Shown here in pieces: positions 8,701 through 15,884 of a DNA stretch of 31,535 bases. Under the pieces are notes generated by a model that made no database searches, had not been told where the DNA came from, and saw only the letters and a program-made list of their open reading frames with translations. Both the position numbers and the translations under genes were made by a program. Every line of letters starts with the position of its first letter. Positions within the stretch are counted from its first letter, which is position 1. Origin of the DNA: an uncultured Dorea sp. (GTDB lineage Bacteria > Bacillota > Clostridia > Lachnospirales > Lachnospiraceae); the NCBI RefSeq assembly GCF_934294775.1, contig NZ_CAKRAH010000027.1, forward strand, positions 1 through 31,535. Reading direction: 5' to 3'.

Positions 8701-9504
8701 ATCGCAGGAACTGCTAACTTAAATGACACCAAGAAGAAGCGTGAGATCATCGTTACAAATAAAGAAACAGGAGAATCCAAAGCATATCTTATCCCTTACG
8801 GATCACGTATTAAGGTATCTGACGGGGCTGAACTGGAAGCCGGTGATGAACTGACAGAAGGTAGCGTTAACCCACACGATATCTTAAGAATCAAAGGACT
8901 CCGTGCTGTACAGGATTACATGATCCAGGAAGTACAGAGAGTTTACCGTCTGCAGGGTGTAGAAATCAACGATAAGCATATCGAGGTTATCGTTCGCCAG
9001 ATGCTGAAGAAGATCCGTATTGAAGAGTCTGGAGACACAGAATTCCTTCCAGGAACAAACGTAGACAGACTTGAGTTCGAAGACGTGAACGAAGCACTTG
9101 AAGCAGAAGGAAAAGAGCCTGCAACAGGTGAGCAGATTATCATGGGTATTACAAAAGCATCACTTGCTACAAACTCATTCCTGTCAGCAGCTTCATTCCA
9201 GGAGACAACAAAAGTCCTGACAGAAGCAGCTATCAAGGGAAAAGTTGACCCACTGGTAGGTCTGAAAGAAAATGTTATCATCGGTAAACATATCCCAGCC
9301 GGAACAGGTATGAGAAAATACCGTGACATCAAGCTGAACACAGAGATGGAAATGGAAGACGAGCTGGACTTTGATGATGATTTTGACTTCGACTTCGACG
9401 ATGCAGATGATATGAATCAGGAGATTACTGTTGATGAAGGAACAGAAGAAGCTGTAGAAGAGACTGCAGAAGATACTGTTGCTGCAACATCTGAAGAAGA
9501 ATAA
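5797..9504 (+). CDS. rpoC: DNA-directed RNA polymerase beta' subunit
   Basis: This is the 1235-residue beta' subunit. The catalytic Mg-binding loop NADFDGDQ starts at residue 455, giving D457, D459 and D461. The N-terminal zinc site is C68, C70, C83 and C86. The second zinc site is likely C803, C887, C894 and C897. The family segments [23 protein letters not shown] and the trigger-loop region [13 protein letters not shown] are present. The C-terminus is an acidic tail of about 55 residues ([18 protein letters not shown] and following). The RBS is GGAAGGGG, overlapping the rpoB stop region. A long hairpin terminator follows 19 bp after the stop, so rpoC ends the unit. In related genomes rpsL usually follows soon after; here it does not. 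Confidence 0.98.
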   Translation: [1235 protein letters not shown]

Positions 9505-9523
9505 AATATATAGAATATATACA

Positions 9524-9566
9524 AAAGAAGCTGTCAGTGTAGAATTTACATCTGACAGCTTCTTTG
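9524..9566 (+). terminator. intrinsic terminator after rpoC
   Basis: A 14-bp stem AAAGAAGCTGTCAG (9524-9537) / CTGACAGCTTCTTT (9552-9565) is perfect, with a 14-base loop. The left arm contains AGAAGCTGTCAGTG, which also occurs after the terminator at 21098-21135 (see the recurring motif). Confidence 0.9.
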
Positions 9567-9678
9567 TATACTCAGATATTATAGAATCCGGATAAAGGGT
9601 GTTGTTCGCTTCATATATTTTCTAAAATTTATTGAAAAAATAAGTCTGCAGATATCTGTGAAAGAACAATAGAATAAA

Positions 9679-9707
9679 TTGACTTTTATATTCAGAAAGT
9701 CTATAAT
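9679..9707 (+). promoter_or_regulatory. promoter of the M24 peptidase gene
   Basis: TTGACT (9679-9684) and a perfect TATAAT (9702-9707) are separated by 17 nt. An inverted repeat GACTTT (9681-9686) / AAAGTC (9696-9701) fills most of the spacer and may be an operator. Confidence 0.85.
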
Positions 9708-9778
9708 AATTGTCAGTGAGAATCGGCGAAAAACAGTAACAGATTCTGTCAACATTTAAGAAAGGTTGGGGTACTATT

Positions 9779-10864
9779 ATGGATCAAGGTAAACTTACAA
9801 GAGTATTAAAATCAATGGAGGAGCATGAGATTCCACAGATGATCGTTTCTGACCCGGTTGCGATCTTCTATCTGACAGGAAAATGGATTTTCCCAGGAGA
9901 AAGACTTCTGGCACTTTATCTGAATGTGAACGGAAATCATAAGATGGTAATCAACAAATTATTCCCACAGGAGTCAGATCTTGGGGTAGATCTTATCTAC
10001 TATGATGATATCGAAGATGGAGTAGAAATCTTAAGCAGATACGTAGACAAAGACAAAACTATGGGAATCGACAAGACATGGCCATCAAAATTCCTCATTC
10101 GTCTGCAGGAGTTAGGCGGAGGAAGCAAATTCGTAAACGGATCTCCGATCATCGATTACATCCGTATGGTAAAAGATGAAAAAGAAAAAGATCTGATGAG
10201 AAAATCTTCTAAGTTAAATGATATTGCTATGGACAAGATTATTCCGTGGGTAGCAAAAGGATTAACAGAGAAAGAATTAAATGCAAAGATGCGTGAGATC
10301 TACAAAGAACTTGGATGCGAAGACGTATCATTCGATCCAATCACAGCATATGGACATGGTGCTGCAGATCCACATCATGTAACAGATGATTCCAAAGGAA
10401 AACGTGGAGACTGCGTAATCCTTGATATCGGTGGCTTCAAAGACAACTATGCATCAGATATGACAAGAACTGTATTCATCGGTGAAGTATCTGATCGTGC
10501 AAGAGAAGTATATAATGTAGTATTAGAGGCTAACTTACGTGGTATTGCAGCTGCAAAACCAGGTAACAGAATGTGCGATGTTGACCTTGCTGCAAGAAAT
10601 TATATCGAAGAAAAAGGATTCGGAGAGTATTTCACACACAGAACAGGACACTCCATCGGACTGGAAGATCACGAGTTTGGTGATGTATCATCTGTTAACA
10701 CAGATATTATCCAGGTTGGACAGTGCTTCTCAGTAGAACCAGGAATCTACCTTCCAGATGAGAACATTGGTGTTCGTATCGAGGACCTTGTACTTATTAC
10801 AGAAGATGGATGCGAAGTACTGAACGATTATACAAAAGAACTGATTGTTGTACCAGAAGAGTAA
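9779..10864 (+). CDS. M24-family Xaa-Pro aminopeptidase/dipeptidase
   Basis: This predicted cytosolic metallopeptidase releases N-terminal residues next to proline, or splits X-Pro dipeptides. The 361-residue protein has the creatinase-like N-terminal domain (about 1-130) and the pita-bread catalytic domain (about 140-355). The five expected metal ligands are visible: D216 (VILDIGG), D227 (SDMTRTVF), H291 (HRTGHSIGLEDHE), E320 (SVEPGIY) and E335 (GVRIEDLV). There is no signal peptide. The ribosome binding site is a weak AAGGTTGGGG. It is a single-gene unit with its own promoter upstream and a shared bidirectional terminator downstream. PepP-like and PepQ-like activity cannot be told apart from the sequence alone. 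Confidence 0.9.
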   Translation: MDQGKLTRVLKSMEEHEIPQMIVSDPVAIFYLTGKWIFPGERLLALYLNVNGNHKMVINKLFPQESDLGVDLIYYDDIEDGVEILSRYVDKDKTMGIDKTWPSKFLIRLQELGGGSKFVNGSPIIDYIRMVKDEKEKDLMRKSSKLNDIAMDKIIPWVAKGLTEKELNAKMREIYKELGCEDVSFDPITAYGHGAADPHHVTDDSKGKRGDCVILDIGGFKDNYASDMTRTVFIGEVSDRAREVYNVVLEANLRGIAAAKPGNRMCDVDLAARNYIEEKGFGEYFTHRTGHSIGLEDHEFGDVSSVNTDIIQVGQCFSVEPGIYLPDENIGVRIEDLVLITEDGCEVLNDYTKELIVVPEE

Positions 10865-10964
10865 AAAGAAATATAAAGATTTCTTAGAACATAGAAACGA
10901 AACAGTTAGTATTTTTTTTGTGTGGAGTGCTAACGGTTGAGTTTTCTTGAAGGATACAGAATAA

Positions 10965-11015
10965 AACCCCGCCTGTCTTAACTGATTTTACAAAGTTAAG
11001 ACAGGCGGGGTTTTT
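10965..11015. terminator. bidirectional terminator between convergent genes
   Basis: An 18-bp perfect stem (10965-10982 / 10995-11012) has a GC-rich core CCCCGCCTGTC. It is flanked by an A-run on the left and a T-run (11011-11015) on the right. It serves the forward peptidase gene and the reverse HD-domain gene, which converge here. Confidence 0.93.
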
Positions 11016-11026
11016 ATTGCCGTACG

Positions 11027-11040
11027 TTCAGAGGAAGCTG
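11027..11040 (+). repeat. post-terminator motif, copy 1
   Basis: TTCAGAGGAAGCTG starts 11 nt after the T-run of the terminator at 10965-11015; its GAAGCTG core begins 18 nt after that T-run. It directly abuts the stop codon of the reverse-strand HD gene (11041-11043). See the finding on the recurring motif. Confidence 0.5.
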
Positions 11041-11604
11041 TTATAATCCAAGCTGATCCGCAATCGCACACATTTCTTCCAGCCCGATATCAATCAAATC
11101 TTCCAGAGATAATCCGGTAAATTCAATTGCTTCCATATAGTCACGGTTAGCACCCTTGGCAAACCGGGCTTCGTTAAAACGTTTTAATACAGATTTGCGT
11201 TTTACACTGGCAATCTTTTTGCCTGGGTATATCTGTGCTACCGCTTTTAAAAATCCGCTCATAGGATCTGCAGCAAGAAGTGCATACTGAATCTTGGTCT
11301 TTGCTTTCACACCGCTTTTTGGATTGTGAGCGCAGATCGCACCGAAGAGAACAGGATCATCAATTCCTTCTTTTTTCAAAATTTCAACCGAAGTCGGTCC
11401 ATGCACACTTAAGTCGTGCTGCCAGTCACACTGTTCTTCATCAAGATCATGCAGAAGTCCTGCGATTCCCCAGTATTCTACATCGTCCGGAGCAAGACGT
11501 TTTGCAAGCCCCTTCATAATGGCTTCTACTGCCAGGGAGTGAGTGATGTAATGTTCGCCTTTCATATATTTTGTAAGGATTCCATATGCTTCTTCTCGTG
11601 TCAT
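11041..11604 (-). CDS. HD-domain (HDIG-like) phosphohydrolase-like protein
   Basis: The 187-residue protein carries an HD metal-binding domain, which usually hydrolyses phosphate esters of nucleotides or signalling molecules. Visible ligands are H22, the doublet H52-D53 (LLHDLDEEQ) and D113 (LLAADPMSG), with H68 and H93 as further candidates. This is the layout of small stand-alone HDIG proteins, whose substrate is unknown. The start ATG is preceded on the reverse strand by GGAGGT (complement of 11612-11617). It has no signal peptide or membrane segment. The 216 bp upstream hold a short AGGTT/AACCT inverted repeat at 11698-11708. The upstream regulator gene is on the same strand, so cotranscription is possible, though no overlap is seen. 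Confidence 0.85.
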   Translation of the reverse strand: MTREEAYGILTKYMKGEHYITHSLAVEAIMKGLAKRLAPDDVEYWGIAGLLHDLDEEQCDWQHDLSVHGPTSVEILKKEGIDDPVLFGAICAHNPKSGVKAKTKIQYALLAADPMSGFLKAVAQIYPGKKIASVKRKSVLKRFNEARFAKGANRDYMEAIEFTGLSLEDLIDIGLEEMCAIADQLGL

Positions 11605-11820
11605 GATTCATACCTCCAATTTTATTATTTATATCATGATGTGAGTGTTAAAAGTAAATTTTGCCACGCACTGATGTACTTGGATTGCTTTAGTGTTAGG
11701 TTAAACCTATAATTCTTTGAATATTATTGCAGCAAATTATTAGGAATATTTTAACACATTAGCAAGGCAATGTGAAGATGTAAATACAACAGATATATTT
11801 CATAAAAATATTTCTGAATT

Positions 11821-13314
11821 TTAGTAATCATCCAATCTTGGCTGATGAGGCGTAATGACGGATTCAGCTTTCAGGATCTCTACGGAATGTATCGCATGTG
11901 TCAGGTAAGCACCCGGAGCGATACAAGCATCGGATTCCCAGGTGGTATTGTAAAATTCAGTAAATATCCGGTTCAAAATAATTTTGTTAGGAATACAGAT
12001 ATTATAATCTGGTGTGTTTTTCTTAAGTCTCAGATAAGAAAAGTCATCTGCAAGAAACAGAGTTGGCCGTGGTATATGCTGATAATCAGACAAAAGACCA
12101 TTTGGCAGAATCTTAAGCTGCAGGGAATCTGAAATTTCGTGTAAATGCTTTAAGTTTTTCAGATAACGCAGGCGCTGATCTGGTGTAAGATGGATTCTGT
12201 GTCCATAAAAATCCAGCTCACCGGTAACCGTAAAGTCTGTAAATACAGAAGCATAGATTAAAGCTCTGACAGGAGTCGTTGCCAGAATCTGCGCGGTGAT
12301 CGCATGCATTTTTTCAAGAACTGTCCGGTTGGTTCTGCCGATTTCAGATATGTACTTGTCAACGAGTTCACTGTGAAGATCTGACGGAAGAAAATGTTCC
12401 GTAAGATGTCCACATAGACAAGCCGGACTCTGTGCAAAGAGAGAATGCTCATATTCGTAGGTGCGGATCATCTCCGGAATGGAACTTCTACGGATGAGTA
12501 ATGCTTCTTTGCTGCAAAGAAGACGGAGTTTGTAATAAAGCTCTGTTGACAGAGACGGATCTTCAATTGTTGTAACGGCGAGACAGTGGCTCTGATCTAC
12601 TAACATACCGGACAGAGAGTAGATATCCTTGATGGCAAAGACCATTTTCCTCTGTGCCTGTGTTCCACAATAGAGATTAAAATCAATATTTGAAAGGTTG
12701 GAAAGCAGGTTCATTAAAAATCCGGCTGTATATATTGGATCCGGATCCGTCGATTCAAGATCGATCATCAGGGAAAAATGTACGCCCGGAAGCACCAGAC
12801 CCCTGTCATTATGCATGCTGTTGAACTCTGCGATCAGAAGCTGATAATTTGTGTCCACGTTTAGAATATCAACCATCGCATATACATTCAGAGACTGTAC
12901 TTTACGGAGCGCAGGATGCTTCATCTTGAATATGAACTGATCCAGTGTCAACTCCGGATAATAGGAAATCTTGGTTGCTACCTCAGCTCCGGTAGTGGTC
13001 TGGAGTTCTTTTACATAACTGTATTCTGATTCCAGATGGTCATAGATTGCAGGCTGCAGATTAGAAATATCCGGTACCTGATACTCGTCTAGAAAAATTC
13101 TTACATTATCATCGGTAAGAGAATCTACAATACACTGACTGATATTTTGCAAGATAGTTTCATGGTTCTTTTCGGTTGGAAGCAGCTTGCCGCTGATCCA
13201 TTTACTAATATAAGATTCATCGTACTGTACAGCTTTGGCAAGTACGTAATTTTTTAAATTTGCCATAGAAGTCAGGTGCTCTAAAAGCACGCTGAAACGG
13301 TTCTTTTCTTTCAT
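11821..13314 (-). CDS. XRE-type transcriptional regulator with large C-terminal domain
   Basis: This 497-residue protein begins with a helix-turn-helix of the XRE type at about residues 20-48 (NYVLAKAVQYDESYISKWISGKLLP). It continues into about 440 residues that I do not recognise. No membrane segment or enzyme motif is evident. An ATG at 13341 would add nine residues, but AGAGGGGG (complement of 13325-13332) sits 10 nt before the ATG at 13314, so I use that start. It is divergent from the AMP-forming ligase gene, and the space between them carries two strong inverted repeats. The usual reading is that it controls itself and the ligase (inference). The big C-terminal part would then sense the ligase substrate, its product or a related signal. 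Confidence 0.8.
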   Translation of the reverse strand: MKEKNRFSVLLEHLTSMANLKNYVLAKAVQYDESYISKWISGKLLPTEKNHETILQNISQCIVDSLTDDNVRIFLDEYQVPDISNLQPAIYDHLESEYSYVKELQTTTGAEVATKISYYPELTLDQFIFKMKHPALRKVQSLNVYAMVDILNVDTNYQLLIAEFNSMHNDRGLVLPGVHFSLMIDLESTDPDPIYTAGFLMNLLSNLSNIDFNLYCGTQAQRKMVFAIKDIYSLSGMLVDQSHCLAVTTIEDPSLSTELYYKLRLLCSKEALLIRRSSIPEMIRTYEYEHSLFAQSPACLCGHLTEHFLPSDLHSELVDKYISEIGRTNRTVLEKMHAITAQILATTPVRALIYASVFTDFTVTGELDFYGHRIHLTPDQRLRYLKNLKHLHEISDSLQLKILPNGLLSDYQHIPRPTLFLADDFSYLRLKKNTPDYNICIPNKIILNRIFTEFYNTTWESDACIAPGAYLTHAIHSVEILKAESVITPHQPRLDDY

Positions 13315-13349
13315 ATAATATAATGCCCCCTCTGATACCATATAACCTG

Positions 13350-13404
13350 GAGTGTGTCTTAAAAAAGCATTCCTATAGTAGAAAATATTTTTTCAGACAC
13401 ACTC
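13350..13404. promoter_or_regulatory. paired operator-like inverted repeat between regulator and ligase genes
   Basis: GAGTGTGTCT (13350-13359) and AGACACACTC (13395-13404) are perfect 10-bp complements separated by 35 bp. The pair straddles the region where the regulator gene's own promoter must lie, with one arm between promoter and start. The spacing suits two sites bound by one multimer, or an RNA hairpin in the regulator's leader. Confidence 0.6.
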
Positions 13405-13515
13405 TAGTGTACTTTAAGGATAATAAGAAAACAAGTGAGTCGAAGTATAAAAATGCAATAAAATCATAGAAATAAGCAAAATTGTTTCCTGAAAAGATGA
13501 AAAATCTTGAAAAAC

Positions 13516-13533
13516 TTGATTCAAGTGAATCAA
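13516..13533. promoter_or_regulatory. palindromic operator candidate upstream of the ligase promoter
   Basis: TTGATTCA (13516-13523) and TGAATCAA (13526-13533) form a perfect palindrome with a two-base centre. The centre is about 66 bp before the expected transcription start, a typical activator position relative to the promoter at 13556-13584. Confidence 0.6.
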
Positions 13534-13555
13534 TATGCAGAAATTACCAATTCTA

Positions 13556-13584
13556 TTGAGGCTTAAAAAGTTCCGTGATAGAAT
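13556..13584 (+). promoter_or_regulatory. promoter of the AMP-forming ligase gene
   Basis: TTGAGG (13556-13561) and TAGAAT (13579-13584) are 17 nt apart, with an extended TGA before the -10. It lies downstream of an in-frame ATG at 13535, which supports the later start at 13637. Confidence 0.65.
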
Positions 13585-13636
13585 ACGAAACATATTTACG
13601 AATAAAAATTTTCATTTAACAGGGAGAAAAGAAGAA

Positions 13637-15397
13637 ATGGAAAGTACAGGAATAAAGTTAACAGGAAAAGCAAGTATTGACAAACCGTGGTTAAAATTCT
13701 ATCCGGAAGAACTCCGTAATGTAGAGACACCGGTAATTACAGTTGAAAAATTCTTAAGAGCAAAGAACCCAGATGAGAACAAAACCGCATTTGAATATTA
13801 CGGAAATAAGATCACATGGAAGGAATTATGGGAAGAAGTTGACAAAGCAGCTAAGTCTTTAAAAGTTCTTGGATTTGGCGAAGGAAACAGAATCCCGTTA
13901 TTCTTACAGACAGTTCCGGCACATTATATTCTTCTGCTCGCAGCAGAAAGAATCGGTGCAGCAATCATCTGTAGAGATGATATTCCGGAAGAATTATGCT
14001 TTGCAATCAGAAAGTCAAAATCAGAGACAGCATTTGTCATGGATTATACATCAAAGGCAGATGAAGAATTGTTCCGTGAGACAACACCGATGACCCGTAT
14101 GATAAAGATTTCTCCGTATGACTATGCAGACAGAGATGCGGTACCAGATTATGTAGAAAAAGAGATTGCTTCCAGATATGTGGATGAGACAGAGACAACA
14201 GAAGGCGATCTTACATGGGACGAATTTCTGGCACTTGGAAAAGGTTATACAGAAGATTATATGGCACCGGAGGATGCAAACAGACCAGTATTTGGAGCTT
14301 ACACAAGTGGCTCTACAGGAATCTCCAAACTGGTTATTCATTCATCTTCTAATATAGTAGCAATTGCATTCCAGATGTCTATCTTTATCCCACCATCAGA
14401 TGTACAGGAGAGATGGTGGCTGCCAATCTTGCCACCGGCACTGATCGCAGTTACAGTATCCATGACGATCTTCCCATTGTCAGCAGGACTGATTATGGTA
14501 CTGGATCCGTTCTGCCCGCTGGAAGATATTGATATCGCGTTCATGGAGCAGAAGCCAAACTTCTGGGCACTGGTTCCGATGCTGTGTGAGATCCTCATGA
14601 AGAGTGACAGAATTCCGGAAGATTATGATATGTCTCACTTAAGAACCCTGGGAACAGGTGCAGAGGCAATGAACGAAAGAAAGACACAGGAAGTAGAAGC
14701 ATTCTTCCACAAACATAACGTACAGGCAACGTTAAGTGCAGGTTATGGACAGAGTGAAGGATGTTCTAACTTTACACTGCCGAATCCAATGTTCCCGTTG
14801 GTAGATGGCTGCGTAGGTATGCCAATGCCTGCAACCACTATGGCAGTATTCTCAGATGATCTGGAAGAGATGAACTACGGAGAAATCGGAGAATTATGTA
14901 TGACAGGTCCGGCTATGATGCTTCATTATGCAGGATGGAGAGGTACTGAACTTACAGAAAAAACACTGATCAATCATCCAGATGGAAAATGCTGGTTACA
15001 TACAGGCGATAAGGCTTACATCAATGAGCACGGAATTGTATATATCCTTGGACGTGGAACAACCGAGCGTTTCGGTGGCGGAGAGCTTTATATGATGAGA
15101 ATGGAGACAAAGGCAGTACGTGTGGCTGGTGTAGAAGATGGATTCTTCTGTTTTGTACCAGATGATGAGCATGAAGGATATGTCCTTCCATACTTCTTTG
15201 TAATTCCTGATGGAACAAAGAGTCTGGATGAAATTAAAGCAGGATTAAAAGAAGCACTGGAAGATTATGAATATCCGGTAGAGATCCGTGTGATCAAAGA
15301 AAGACCATTCTTCCACTTTAAGACAAACAGAAAAGAACTGACAGCGGCAATCCTGGAAGAGAAGAAAGCAAATAAAAAAGATACATCTGTTGCATAA
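13637..15397 (+). CDS. AMP-forming acyl-CoA synthetase / acid ligase (adenylate-forming family)
   Basis: This 586-residue member of the ANL superfamily activates a carboxylic acid with ATP. Visible motifs are the P-loop A3 TSGSTGISK (223-231), A5 GYGQSEG, A7 HTGD with ribose-binding D458, A8 beginning GRGTTERFGGGE, and a candidate catalytic lysine near the end (FKTNRKEL; K562 or K566). The usual Pro of A3 (SGSTGxPK) is Ser, and the A8 segment differs from the common GRxDxxIK form. The substrate cannot be read from the sequence. An upstream frame adds 34 residues from 13535, but the promoter at 13556-13584 and the AGGGAGAAAAG ribosome site at 13621-13631 favour 13637. It is a single-gene unit, divergent from a large regulator. 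Confidence 0.85.
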   Translation: MESTGIKLTGKASIDKPWLKFYPEELRNVETPVITVEKFLRAKNPDENKTAFEYYGNKITWKELWEEVDKAAKSLKVLGFGEGNRIPLFLQTVPAHYILLLAAERIGAAIICRDDIPEELCFAIRKSKSETAFVMDYTSKADEELFRETTPMTRMIKISPYDYADRDAVPDYVEKEIASRYVDETETTEGDLTWDEFLALGKGYTEDYMAPEDANRPVFGAYTSGSTGISKLVIHSSSNIVAIAFQMSIFIPPSDVQERWWLPILPPALIAVTVSMTIFPLSAGLIMVLDPFCPLEDIDIAFMEQKPNFWALVPMLCEILMKSDRIPEDYDMSHLRTLGTGAEAMNERKTQEVEAFFHKHNVQATLSAGYGQSEGCSNFTLPNPMFPLVDGCVGMPMPATTMAVFSDDLEEMNYGEIGELCMTGPAMMLHYAGWRGTELTEKTLINHPDGKCWLHTGDKAYINEHGIVYILGRGTTERFGGGELYMMRMETKAVRVAGVEDGFFCFVPDDEHEGYVLPYFFVIPDGTKSLDEIKAGLKEALEDYEYPVEIRVIKERPFFHFKTNRKELTAAILEEKKANKKDTSVA

Positions 15398-15474
15398 GTA
15401 TACAGATAATTTAACTAAATCAAGTAGCTGAACGGATGGTAAATATCCGCCTGACTAAGAATATAAAAGAATGC

Positions 15475-15513
15475 CCCCGTATTTTGAATGATGTTAAAAT
15501 ACGGGGAAGTTTT
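15475..15513 (+). terminator. intrinsic terminator after the ligase gene
   Basis: An 11-bp perfect stem CCCCGTATTTT (15475-15485) / AAAATACGGGG (15496-15506) is followed by AAG and a short T-run (15510-15513). Confidence 0.88.
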
Positions 15514-15526
15514 ATATCATCATGCT

Positions 15527-15546
15527 TTCAGAAAAAGCTGCTGGTG
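15527..15546 (+). repeat. post-terminator motif, copy 3
   Basis: TTCAGAAAAAGCTGCTGGTG; its AAAGCTG core starts 20 nt after the T-run of the ligase terminator. See the finding on the recurring motif. Confidence 0.5.
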
Positions 15547-15884
15547 TCTGGTTCTTTACATTAATAAAATATAGAAGAAAAGTACCTGATGACAGATTCC
15601 GGGTATTACGACAGCTAATAAATAGAAAAGAAAATACAGGAATCTTAACAGTTTGTTTGTGTAAGAAAACATGAGTAATTCTTGAATAAAAAGATTAGCA
15701 GTGGTATATTAAAAGTGATACCAAGTAACTATTTTATATGCAAGGATATATGCAAAAAACTGATTACATCAGCATATAGATAGGGAGGAGTATAAATATA
15801 AAATAAAGAAACGAGGTGGTCTGAGGAAAAAGGGGCAAATAATGTTAAGTATCTAATTCAAACACAAAAGAAAGGGTAGACATT
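15547..15884 (+). other. intergenic region and long leader of the transglutaminase-like surface gene
   Basis: There is no supported gene here. It holds a good promoter at 15682-15710 and a leader of about 168 nt. The leader has a hairpin TATATGC (15747-15753) / GCATATA (15772-15778). Next comes a strong Shine-Dalgarno-like GGGAGGAG (15783-15790) with no start codon at a usable distance, then the weak AAAGGG (15871-15876) that serves the real start. No known riboswitch was recognised. Confidence 0.55.
15682..15710 (+). promoter_or_regulatory. promoter of the transglutaminase-like surface protein gene
   Basis: TTGAAT (15682-15687) and TATATT (15705-15710) are 17 nt apart, with an extended TGG before the -10. 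Confidence 0.75.

Noticed and set aside
1909..9504. Intein or large insertion in rpoB or rpoC
   Set aside because: Both proteins run through all conserved regions without a break or intein motifs.
10900..10935. Hairpin GTTAG/CTAAC with a T-rich loop after the peptidase gene
   Set aside because: The stem is short and the T-run lies in the loop; the strong terminator at 10965-11015 explains the transcript end.
15842..15856. Tiny frame MLSI before the ChW-repeat gene
   Set aside because: Four codons with only a partial AGGGGC upstream; no pattern of regulatory codons.
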